From NCBI GenBank assembly GCA_030549335.1, contig CM060183.1, forward strand, positions 27,540,552 to 27,604,551: a stretch of DNA of 64,000 nucleotides, written 5' to 3'. The position numbers were made by a program, and so were the translations under genes. The notes under the pieces were generated by a model. That model was not told the DNA's origin, ran no database searches, and saw nothing but the letters and a program-made list of their open reading frames with translations. This document shows, one piece after another, positions 12,141 through 22,800 of this stretch. The first letter of the stretch is position 1, and each line of letters opens with the position of its first letter. Origin of the DNA: Pontederia crassipes. Lineage: Eukaryota; Streptophyta; Magnoliopsida; Commelinales; Pontederiaceae.

Positions 12141-12686
12141 GGGGTCCTTTGGAAACAGAATCATAGTTAGTTACCATTGTGTTTATTTGAAGTGTGATTT
12201 GATTATAAGAAATAAGGTGCATAGGAAAAAATAAATGTCATGAATGAATTTTTAATAAATTTTGAATTAAAATAATTATTATAATTATAAAGTATAATTT
12301 TATTATTAATTAAAATAAATTATAAAATAAAAAATGTTAAAAAATATATTGTTTAAATATAAAAATTATTTATAAAATTAATTATATTAAATGAAATACT
12401 AATATTTTTTAATGAAATAATAAATAATATTAAATTAATCCCTTATTAAAATTATCTTATGTTTATTACATAATTTCTTTTATGAAAGAAAAAGAAAATG
12501 AATTTTAAAAAAAGACACTGTCACGTCAAATAAAAAAAAGGGAAATAATTTTCGATTCCACCATGGGTCACGCGATCCCGGTTCCACCTGATTGGTTCTT
12601 GCCATGAAATTCAGTTTTGGAATGTTTGGCAGAACCAGACAGAACAAGAGCACGATTCCACCTCAGTTCTGCAAACAAACGTCCCC
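12141..12686. mobile_element. MITE-like element, copy 1
   Basis: It starts GGGGTCCTTTGGAAACAGAA and ends with an imperfect inverted match, GTTCTGCAAACAAACGTCCCC, giving a terminal inverted repeat of about 23 bp. The 'GGGG..TTTGG' ends resemble PIF/Harbinger (Tourist-like) MITEs, but no clear TAA-type duplication remains at the right side. The interior is very AT-rich and shares the block AATAATAAATAATATTAAAT...CCTTATTA with the element at 15049-15696. No coding capacity. Confidence 0.45.
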
Positions 12687-12735
12687 CAGATGATTAAATC
12701 TAATTTTATAAGAATGATTGAGGTAAATCAAATCC

Positions 12736-12766
<31 letters not shown>

Positions 12767-13362
12767 AGGTAGTTATACACCATATATGCTTTGTGATAAA
12801 AAAAAGTTATGAAATGACACAATTTTGTAACAAAATATACGTGACAAGCCAATTTTACAGGAAAATCCCTTTTAAGACAGGTTAATGTCAGTGGACATCT
12901 ATCAAGTTTTCACTATGCAACAAAGTTTTAACAAGTTTAGTGAACGGCATCCCAACTTTCTTCACTTCTTGCAAACTTCGATGTATATTTTATAAGGTCT
13001 ACCTACGCATAAAACTCTTTCAAGCTATCAAAAATATGTTTCTTAAAGTTGCCAAAAACTTGCTCCATTTCTTTCTCTTATTTTTTTTCTCATTGTGTCT
13101 GCTGCTCTCTTTTTCCATTAATGTTATACTTCCATTAATTCTTATATATAATAGAGGTTAATACTTTTTTGGTGAAATTTGATGCAATGTTCACATATGA
13201 GTCGTTGAATCCAACAGACGACTAGATCAAATCTGAAGACTGCCTCTTCCCTTCATCCAACTTTCCCTTCACCTCTTCATCGATGAGAGGATCCGGTGCC
13301 CTAATTGGATCTCATGCGTCGAGCACCGGCCGGCAGCCCCCCGACTGGCTCCTACATGAGCG
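12687..13362. other. Intergenic DNA
   Basis: No gene is seen. A TA microsatellite lies near 12737-12762. The last 150 bp (about 13215-13362) become GC-richer and run into the target site of the solo LTR; this block and the continuation after 14018 were one contiguous stretch before that insertion. Confidence 0.55.
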
Positions 13363-13367
13363 CCTGC

Positions 13368-14012
13368 TGTTGGAACATAATTTCAACATTGGGTTTAATA
13401 TGAAAATAATTATACAATTAAGAATTGTCAAAAAATATTAAAGCCCAAATAAAGTGATCAAAGTATTTATGGACATATTCATTAATATGAAATAATATGG
13501 AATTATATGTGTAGAGTCTAAAAGATGTATATACCAAAAGGTTAAAGGGTGTATATATATACCAAAATATGTATAAAGTTTAATATGTATACATATATAT
13601 CAAAAGGTGTATAAAGTATAAGGATGTATATGTGTTTATATACTAAAAGGTGTATAAAGTATAAGGATGCATATGTGTTCATTTGAAGGCTTCATGATGG
13701 GTGAAACTTCAAACCCCTTGTGCCTACTATAAATAGATGGGCATGGCCCTCAAAACACACAATAACTTGGATGAAATTTATTTGGTAAAAGTTCTTCTTT
13801 TGCATTCCCCATCCGTGCTAGGAAGAATAGATTTCGGTGGTGTCATTTTGGAAGTCCATTTCACCAAGTGTTCGTAAACATAAGAAGTCGATGGACAACT
13901 TGTTCGTGATCAAATGAGAGCGATGGACGACTGTAAGTTTTCGCATTCAGTTTATTAAGTTTCCTAATGATTCGTCATGATCCGATCTACTTTTGTTATT
14001 ACGGTTCTTTCA
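13368..14012. mobile_element. Solo LTR of a retrotransposon
   Basis: A 645-bp segment starts TGTTGGAAC and ends TTCA, the usual TG...CA limits of an LTR. It is flanked by a perfect 5-bp direct repeat, CCTGC, at 13363-13367 and 14013-14017. A TATAAATA box sits at 13728-13735, about 360 bp in, consistent with an LTR promoter on the + strand. A 43-bp unit (AAAAGGTGTATAAAGTATAAG...) is tandemly duplicated at about 13600-13685. No internal retroelement domain or second LTR is next to it, so it most likely arose by recombination between the two LTRs of a full element. Family (copia or gypsy) cannot be decided. Confidence 0.8.
13728..13735 (+). promoter_or_regulatory. TATA box inside the solo LTR
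   Basis: TATAAATA within a GC-richer context in the LTR. It is placed where an LTR U3 promoter is expected and would drive transcription rightwards if still active. Nothing downstream within several kb is an intact gene. Confidence 0.5.
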
Positions 14013-14017
14013 CCTGC

Positions 14018-14530
14018 ACCACCTTTCAGTTGCATCCATTCCTGCATATGATCACGTTGGCCTATGAACACCAGCTTACGAGCACGGCCTGCGAGCGTCG
14101 TCAATCATAGAGAGAGATAGAAACAATCAGTGACATCGGCGATGGCCTCAGCGTCCTTGTTCTCGTCGTTGTTGACGGTCGCTAGAGGTCACGATGGGCA
14201 ATGCAATGGCCACAGATTGCATAGGGTAGTGAGGGAGTGAGGAGAGAGAGAGCAAGAGCGCTTTGTAGAGAGAGAAAGAATTTTCGATATCTTCGATCAA
14301 TAGCCATGGGAGAGAGCAGCCTTCGACATCTTCTCCTCCTCCTCTTCGAAGTGGTCGGCGGTACCGGCGATGACTTCGATATCTTGTTCCCATCGTCGTC
14401 GGCAATCACTGGAGGTCACAACGGGCGACGCAATGGCGACAGATCGCAGATAGTGGGGGATTGAGGAGCGAGCGCGCTTTCATTTGGACCCTAGATTTAA
14501 AACGGATAGCTCATATTAAAAGCGCTACAC
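14018..14530. repeat. GC-richer segment with an internal duplication
   Basis: A segment at about 14128-14242 is repeated in diverged form at about 14360-14470, spaced about 230 bp apart. Shared words include GGTCAC(G/A)A(T/C)GGGC, GCAATGG(C)CACAGAT-like and ATAG(G)GTAGTGAGGGA-like blocks. Reading frames of up to about 85 codons exist on both strands, but they lack a recognisable domain and mirror each other. It may be old captured gene or transposon DNA. I do not assign a product. Confidence 0.5.
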
Positions 14531-15048
14531 AATATTTCACCTAAAGGGTTACACCTCCACTGATCTCATATATATATATATATATATATACTATTAATGC
14601 AAAAACTATATATTATTAATCAACCCGACTTTTTTCCAATGTGAATCTAAGTTTTAATTAACGCAAAATCCAGTTGAGTTAATCAGTTAATCGGAACAAG
14701 ACACTTGGAATAACAAAAGAAAATGAATGGAAAGGTTTTGCCCCACCGGAAACAACATTCTTATTACCGTACATACATATAAATAGATTGATAAATAGGT
14801 AGATAGACATTTAATGAAAAAAAAACAGCCTCCCCGAATTTGATTCTAAGTTAACTATCAAACAAAATAACTTCAATTTACGTACAATTATCTTATTCCA
14901 CTTACCTACGTAACCCACCCTCCCACACACGTAATCACCTTTTGCCACTCAGACCATAAGCCCCTGGTGGAGGTTTTGTGTTCGATCTTGCAATGGAGTT
15001 GCACACTTGCAGTTTGCTAGAGGACCAATTTCCATCCTATTTTTTTTA
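14531..15048. other. Intergenic DNA
   Basis: No gene is seen. A short TA repeat lies near 14569-14590, followed by ordinary AT-rich sequence. Confidence 0.5.
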
Positions 15049-15696
15049 GGGGCGTTTGACAATTAATACTAGAGTTCCTTGAGTTAAATTGATATATTAA
15101 TTTGGGGTGTACTTGAATAGAGTGAAATTTGATATGGAGGAATAAAGTAATTTATGTGATAAAAAAAATATATGTGATGGATTAATTTTATTGGTTGTTT
15201 GAATTAAAAATATGTATAATAAATATATATTATAAATTTGTTTTAAAAATGTATAAAAAATATATTATTTAAATATAAAATAAATTTTTAATAATTTATA
15301 TTTAATGAAATATTGAATCTTTAATAAAACAATAAGTAATAAATAATATTATATTAATTCCTTATTATTAATCGTTTACATATAATAAATAAATTATTAT
15401 ATATAAGATAGATAAAAAGAAGAATAAAATAAAATAAAATAAAATAAAAAAGTTTGCAAATTTTTTTTAAAAAAAAGTCACGACGTTTGAAAAAAAATAG
15501 AACCAACAACAGGTTTCACCAATTAAGTCGAAATAGGGTCACGTGACCTTAGTTTAAGGTGGTTTTATCAAAAATAAAGTTTGATCACTTTATCCCTATT
15601 CCGCTATCTATTTGACGATATTCGATCGAATAACTACTTATTCACCGATCGAATAACTACTTATTCACCGAGATAACCTTCATCCAAATAGCTCCC
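15049..15696. mobile_element. MITE-like element, copy 2
   Basis: It begins GGGGCGTTTG and ends CAAATAGCTCCC, an imperfect inverted pair. The flanks are TTA on the left and TAA on the right, which would be one altered 3-bp duplication of the PIF/Harbinger type. The interior block ATAATAAATAATATTATATTAAT...CCTTATTATT closely resembles that of the element at 12141-12686, so both appear to be one family. Near the right end a 23-bp unit (CGATCGAATAACTACTTATT and three more bases) is perfectly duplicated in tandem at 15623-15645 and 15646-15668. No coding capacity. Confidence 0.48.
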
Positions 15697-16687
15697 TAAT
15701 GTACATGCTATTTATCCTTATTACTTTTGTTAACGAGCTGTTCTGAGGCAGGCTTTACCTTGTCCCGGAAGTCCCCCTCCCCATGATGCATGTAAAAGCA
15801 TCCACGATGAGAGGAGGATTGCGATCAACCTCAACCATATGTTGTGACCTTTGAGTGGCCAACGATCATGCACCCTTTTTTTTTTCTCTTTTCCTATAGT
15901 TACTTTTAAATTTTCATTTTTCTTTTCTCCGCGTGTAGGTACGTCACTTACCTATTTCCAATGAAAATATTTTCTCTCAGTATCATTTTCAATGCATCAT
16001 GATTCATGTGTGACTGCGGGTATCAGCAACGGCTACTATAAAATAATTGTCTGGTATTTGATTTTTTTTTCTTTTTTGATGATTCTATGCCGCATTCTTT
16101 CTATTAGGCTGGATTAAATGAGTTTAGGAGGGAAGGAATATAATATCACATGTTTAGGGAGTGGGTTGATAACATTTCACAATTCAAGAATTTTCATTGC
16201 ATCAAATATGTGGAATGACAAAAGATAATAATTTTTTGGACGATTTTACCCTCAATCATCTTTTAGTTGTCAGTTTCCTCTTTTGCATGAAGCTGCTACA
16301 AAACTTTTATTACCATTGAGTTTCCTTTTTTTGCATGAACTTGCTGCAAAATTTCAAAAATTATTTAATTATTATCTAAAGTTATTGAATGAACATTTGG
16401 GGGTAGACGAAGTCGACCTTGAAATTTCAGTTGTGTGCCAACTCTAATTTTCAATATGTACAAGCTACTTACGTCTAAATTTTGTTCAATTTCGCTAAAG
16501 CAACAACTACGTCTAGATTTTGTTCCGTTTGATACTGAGAAAGATACTCCTAGATTTTGATCATTTTATGATGATACCCACGCCTAGTTTACGATGATCA
16601 ATTTACAGCATAGAAAAATCTACGCTTAAATTATAATTTTCTAATTTGAACTTTGGATTTAGAATTCACTAAAAAATTCATATTTCT
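15697..16687. other. Intergenic DNA
   Basis: No gene is seen. The sequence is AT-rich with pyrimidine runs. Around 16400-16620 words such as 'acgtctagattttg' recur loosely. No open frame of note. Confidence 0.5.
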
Positions 16688-17322
16688 CACTACCAGAGCC
16701 GTCGCAAATTGTGAAGAATCTGGCAAAAAAAACAAAGTTTACGACGAATTTTTTGACGAGAGGAAACTATGATAAAATGGATAGTTGCAAATATTTTTTC
16801 ACGGCTAATATAAATCTGTCAGAAGTTCCCAAGATTGAAATCGGGGGAACTTTCCACGATTTGAGCCGTGGGAAAGTTCCCACGGTTAGAGCCTTGGCTC
16901 GTGGAAAGTTTCCACAAACCGAGCCGTGGAAACTTACCACAGACGGAGCTGTGAAAATTTTCCCATAAATTATTTTTTCAAAAATGAAATAAATACATTT
17001 TTTTAATAATTCTAAAGAACAAAATAATTTCAATGATTCAATTTTTGATAAAAGAAATTCTTTTGATACAATTTCTCCTAACGTGACATCCATACGTTGT
17101 AATATGTGAGTTTATTTTTTATTTTCCACAACTGTAGTCGTGGAAATTTCAGACGGATCCAAAACCCTCGAAAATTATATATTATTTTTAACTTAGTTAT
17201 ATTAGTTATAATATAAATTAAATTTGAATTCTCATGATTACAGCCGTCGAAACTTTTGACTACTCCCATGCCATCAGGAGTTCCATCGTTCGTAGCAGTC
17301 GGGAAGGCCTATATAATGTATA

Positions 17323-17377
<55 letters not shown>

Positions 17378-17384
17378 GGGTTAA

Positions 17385-17431
<47 letters not shown>

Positions 17432-17774
17432 TAACGTGACATGCAAATGTTATAATATAAAAAATATTATTCCCATGGCTTTATCCGTAGAAACTTCCGA
17501 TGACTCTAAAACCGTGGGAAGTTCCAGCGATCGTAGTCACCGGAAATGCTAAACCTTCCAACGGATATTGTTCTGTCACAAGTTTTGACGTTTATAGACG
17601 TCAAAACTTGTGACGATTTATTGATTGTCCAAAGTTTTGACAATTCAATTCGTCGGCTAAATTTGCATCTCTATTTCTGAAGGATAACTTTAGCCGTCGC
17701 AAAATCTTTCGAAAATTACAAGAGATATACGATCGTCGAAAAAGTCCGTCAAAAATAATGATTTTCTTGTAGTG
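16688..17774. mobile_element. Small non-autonomous CACTA-like element
   Basis: The left end CACTACCAGAGCCGTCGC and the right end, the inverted form of CACTACAAGAAAATC at 17760-17774, match the CACTA terminal motif, with two substitutions on the left. The interior has many subterminal-type words: GAGCCGTGGAAAGTT and variants at about 16830-16960, and CCGTCGAAA/GTCGGAA-like words at 17240-17300, 17480-17560 and 17640-17750. A short palindrome, GACGTTTATAGACGTC, lies near 17587. No 3-bp target duplication survives (TCT on the left, ATT on the right), so an end may have been altered. No transposase is present. G tracts interrupt the element at 17361-17429. Confidence 0.68.
17361..17429. repeat. 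Two poly-G tracts separated by TTAAC
   Basis: A (GT)n run leads into 20 G (17361-17380), then TTAAC, then 44 G (17386-17429), then TTTAACGTGAC. The TTAACG word after the first tract is repeated after the second, as if one tract had been duplicated by slippage or misassembly. The true length is doubtful. Confidence 0.85.
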
Positions 17775-19822
17775 ATTCAGAATATTAATTTTTAGTATGT
17801 CCATTAGTTTTTATTTTAATTAAAGGCAAAATTGTCTTTAATAAAATTATTCCTTTCCTTTCCATTCCATCATTTTATTTTTCTATCCAAATAAGAAAAG
17901 AATATTTTAATTCATTTTTTCTATTGAAACGTATGATTTTTTTTTCTTTTCATGCCTTCCTACCCTTCCCCTCCTGATTCGTCTATTAGTTAGTAAACAA
18001 ACAAAGTCTAATATACTCTCTAAGTGTACCTCTCATTTCTACATGGAAATTGTAAAACTAAATTATTTTGTTAATAAAACAAATTTGGTCACTATTTTTT
18101 GCGTAAAACATTGATAGATACTTAGATGCGTAAGGAAAATGGTATCTCCCAATATACGTGCTGTTTGCTCCGGCAACTGTCTCACATTAACTATATATCT
18201 TTTTTTTATTCTATTTCTATAGATATGAAACGTCGCCGACGCCTAAAATTGCTTATGACTGGGAAGTTTGAACCATCAAGAAATTTCTTTATACACAAAC
18301 TTATTAAAGAGCTAGAAATTATAATGTTTTAAAAATGTCAAATAAGCACAAGATGGAGTCCTTCTTCAGGGCTTGTGTGACAAATAATTAATGGAGAGGT
18401 GATGTAGGACGACATGATGAGTAATGTGATGGTGAAATAAGATGTGTCATTAGAAAGTTTATATTTAAATAATAAATTATATATAATGTGAAGTGGGATA
18501 GTAAAGATTTTATTTGTGTAAAAATTATTTTTATCATTTATTATATGTTTAAAATATTTATAATGATTATTGATTAATAATATTTATTATATATTTCTTT
18601 ATTACTTAATTTATTTTGTTTTTTATTTTTTGTATGTCATTTTCTATTTTTATTATATTATTTATTTTTATATAAAGTTTCATTCTGTATTTATTTACTA
18701 GTATGAAAGAGAGGAGGGATTGATGAGAGAGAAGAGAAGAGAGAAGAAGAAAAGGTGCTAATTTAGTATAAAATTATTAATAATTTAATTCTTTATTATT
18801 TCATCAATTTGATGAAATGAAAAATATGATCTCAGAAAAACTTAGTTACTTCACCCATTTCTCTAATTAATATAAAATTATTATCCAAATGAAACTTATG
18901 ATTTTATATACCATTCACCCCCTTAAAAATCTTTAATCCAAGTAATATGGGACACTCCATGCCCCGTCCCACCACTCCGACTGTCGAAATGATAGAAAAA
19001 TGGTGCACACAGAGCGGATATCCATGCATATGCAAAAAAGCTAGCGGCCGAGTGATGCACGCGATGTACATGTAACATCGTAGCTTTACTCTAAATATAA
19101 TATTTGTATATTTATTGCACTTTCAGACCTTTCAAGCTCCAAGATCAAACAGTACACATGTCTGATGTGATCATCCACATCACTACAAGCCTCACGGCGG
19201 GGGAGATGTTTCTTTGTGTTAAAGGGTTGCTTCTTTTTGAACTTTTTATCGTCGACTTTTCTCCGTTCCAAAGCCACGCATGCAGGCCTTGTAGATAATG
19301 AGGAATGGTTTACTTAATTATTAACTCCATCAAATACATGCCTGCAGTTACGAAAAATTGTTAAGTTTGATGGATACGTGAATTTTAACTAGTTGCTCAG
19401 TGCATGATCCAAATCAGAAGCATATCTAGTTCACTGTTGACAAGTTAATCTGTTTTTATATGTCTTGACAATTAGGCTTTTCGCCACAACAATAATTGAT
19501 TCACAAAATAAATAAAAAGTAAAGTAAGGGCCCGCCATGCATGAGATGTTCGCTAATTCATCTTTGTCATAGAAGTATGTACAGAATCTTCAAGGCTCCC
19601 ACACGTCTTTGAGATTTTTGTATCACTAGTAAAGTAGAACTGTACATGCATATTTAATATTCCTTAAAGAAATAGTTGCTCCTATTAGCTAGAGATAAAT
19701 ATGTGTTGATGATGGTGCGACGAACACAAGTGGAGTTGCCGAGATAAGACTGATGGCTACGTCTCTCTTATTGTTCTTAGCTTAATTTAACAAAAGGGAT
19801 GTATTCTAGTCAAAAGAAAAAA

Positions 19823-19881
<59 letters not shown>

Positions 19882-22800
19882 TATATGCATGAAAGGTCAT
19901 TTATTTTTTCACCAATCGTTCAAGCTTTTGTTTGTTCCTTTTTTGATGGAATTTTCCAAAAGTCAGTCAAGTTTTCTTTTTTGAAATATATACATTGATT
20001 TTACCCATTCAACACTTAGATATACAGCTGTTTTATGTTACCTTGATCTAGCAATTTCATTTTGTTTTTTTTTACTTGATTTATAACTTAAATCATGTAA
20101 ATCTGTTACACCCTATGTGAGATAACAGGAAAAATAATTGAGGATATTATGATAATGTTTTGAATGCGAACTCAATTATAATTTCATATGGGATTTATGT
20201 AGTGCAATGTTGCCCGTCCCTTACGGGCGTCAATGCTGCCGTCCGAGAACGTAGTCCCTTTTAGGATGAAATTTATAAATTTCATGTGTTCTTCTGTGTT
20301 TGTATGATTTATCTTTTTTTCGTAATAGCAAAGTTGAAACTCTTTTGATATGTCACCGAGCTATGTAAAGTAATTTGACTTGCGATTGATTCAAGTGTTA
20401 AGTTGCTTAACTTTGTAACTTTAACAAGGAAAAAACATGCAACTGCAACAAAGGAGGGAGGTCGGCGGACGTCCCACGGCACGGGGAAAGAGAGAGGAGA
20501 GACCGGCGGCATCGTGTTCTGCTACTTCTTGGCAGTGATGGAGATGGGAAGTTGGAACCTGATTCTAGAGAATAGGAGGAGAAATGCTCTGTCTTTTTTT
20601 TTTTCTGAAACAGATTCTACTTGTTGAACAATAATTAGACTAATGTTTTGATAGCTCACATGAAATGATCGCATGGTGCATACGCTAATTTTGCAAAAAA
20701 GATCGAATAGACAGCAGACAAATTAAAGGCTACCAAAGCCAAAAGAGACTAGTCTATATATCATATAGGCCATTCGGAATTAGATAATGAGCTTCGAGAG
20801 ACTTCCAGAAATTTGCAGCAGAAAGGGTGAAAAACATTGCATTTCAATAATCATAGCAAAAGTCAGTTATATAATAGTTATTTGCAAAATGTATATAATA
20901 TATTTTTCGTATCGAAGGCATAGTTTTCTATATGTTGTAGTTGGCTCATATGCACTGTTGGATCGTAGTCCACGCAATATTATATTATATTCAAGTCGAA
21001 TGCAATTTTATTAACTGAATATTGATCTAATGTATGGCTACTATGCGCGGACCAGTTAGGACTTAAGCATGTACACTTTTTTTACACCATCTTTCTCTTG
21101 TATACGTATAGGAGTTCAATTTATATATACTACTTCATGCTCTATATACAAGTACCAATAATTGAGTGCACATTCTTTTCAATGTCTTGAACTTGTAGAA
21201 GGTGGATACGTAGCAGCGTCATCTCGTTATCATCGCTGTCTGATACGGTTTGTATTATTGCAACTGCGACGTATACAATCAAACAAATATACCTGCAACT
21301 TCCTCAACTTTATCGATCTGCTGGCTGCTCCATGCGTAATTAATTAACATGCAAGGGACGAATTTTTGTGCCAACTGCAATATGACTCATACATTTTGAT
21401 AGTAAGGGCATCGATCGATCCTCTTGACGTGTATATTAACTTGTATACATGCATGGCCATGTTTTAGGTAGCAAGTTTGTGGAAAATTAATGGTTGTGTT
21501 TGGATTGAAGAACTAAAATTTTTCGATGTTCTTGAAACTTTATGATGTAATGTGAAAGTTCAGTCGATGCGTTTGAAATAAGTTCCACGCTCGTACGGAA
21601 ATGTATGGCTAATTTGATGAAGAGAGAAGAGGAAGAGAGAACAATAGAGTAAAAAAAAAGAAAAGTTCTAACAATTTACAAAGTGATTCAAGAATTTTGA
21701 TAAAAAAATTCAACGTGATGAGAACTTTTCAAATTTCTATCATAGATGATATTTGATAGAACTTTATTAGTTTTAAACAAAAATTCACACACACAGTCAA
21801 TATATTTTCTATATATTATATATTTTAAATTAATTTGGTGGCGTATCCACCAATCAATTGGAGAAGTACGAAATCACATATCGGGAAGGAGGATAAAATT
21901 AATGTATATGAGTAGATCGATGGATCACGTAGAATTATGATAGGAATTAGAGGAACCATGGACAAGGAGTGGTCACGTCTAAGAACAGGCGGGAGCACAT
22001 CCGCTCGATGGAGAGCGGACGGCGTGGATTGTGGAATAAGTTACCGCGTACGAGGAGACAAGCACTAGGAGCCAAAAGGCAAGTCACAAGGTCGTCGAGA
22101 TGTCAACCCGTGAACGTGGGGTCCGAACCATAAAGTAACCACTTGACATTCAGACAAATCTACGTGGGATCCACAAGCGGGTCAATCATTTGACTAATCG
22201 GAATCTCGTGTTGACGCCCGCTATAACTTTGTGGGTATTCGTTCACTAATCATTAGTCCACGACACGCAATGTTTACATGTTTCATTATGTTATAATATG
22301 AGGCTCATCTCATTATAGCAGGTAAGCTTCCAATATGATTGACGCTATTAATTTTATTATACATGATATGATCAACATAATAGTAGTTGTTCGAGTTGGT
22401 GAGAAAAATATAAATAGCAATCAAGGTGGCTCGTTTGGATTCGAAAAAAAAAATCTTATTTAAAATTTCATCAAATACACGACTTGCGACGATTTTATCG
22501 GATTAATTGATAGACTAATTTTTAACCTATGATTATATGAATTGTACAATCGACGTCACTTTCGTCTCCGAATATCAACGACTAACTAACGAAAAAATAC
22601 ATAAATAGCAACTTATAATGGATAGTTTATCAATTCTCGTTATTAGGTACTCCAATATTCTCTGAATTGCTTCACGCATTGAATTAAGCAAATTTTTTTT
22701 CTTCTCATCCTGGGCAGAATGGATGCATTAATACAGAAAATGTTTGAACTTTGAAGTGTTAGGTACGTACATAGACTCCTTTTTTTGTATAACAGGTCCC

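Noticed and set aside
14935-15025. tRNA-derived SINE candidate (GTGTTCGATCTTG word)
   Set aside because: Only one box-like word; no A box at the right spacing, no poly-A/T tail and no target duplication found.
19799-19984. Frame rich in Tyr/Ile repeats
   Set aside because: Translation of a TA microsatellite.
21960-22260. Promoter of an unlisted gene, because of several ACGTGG words
   Set aside because: No TATA box with a following coding exon on either strand; kept only as a note in the intergenic entry.
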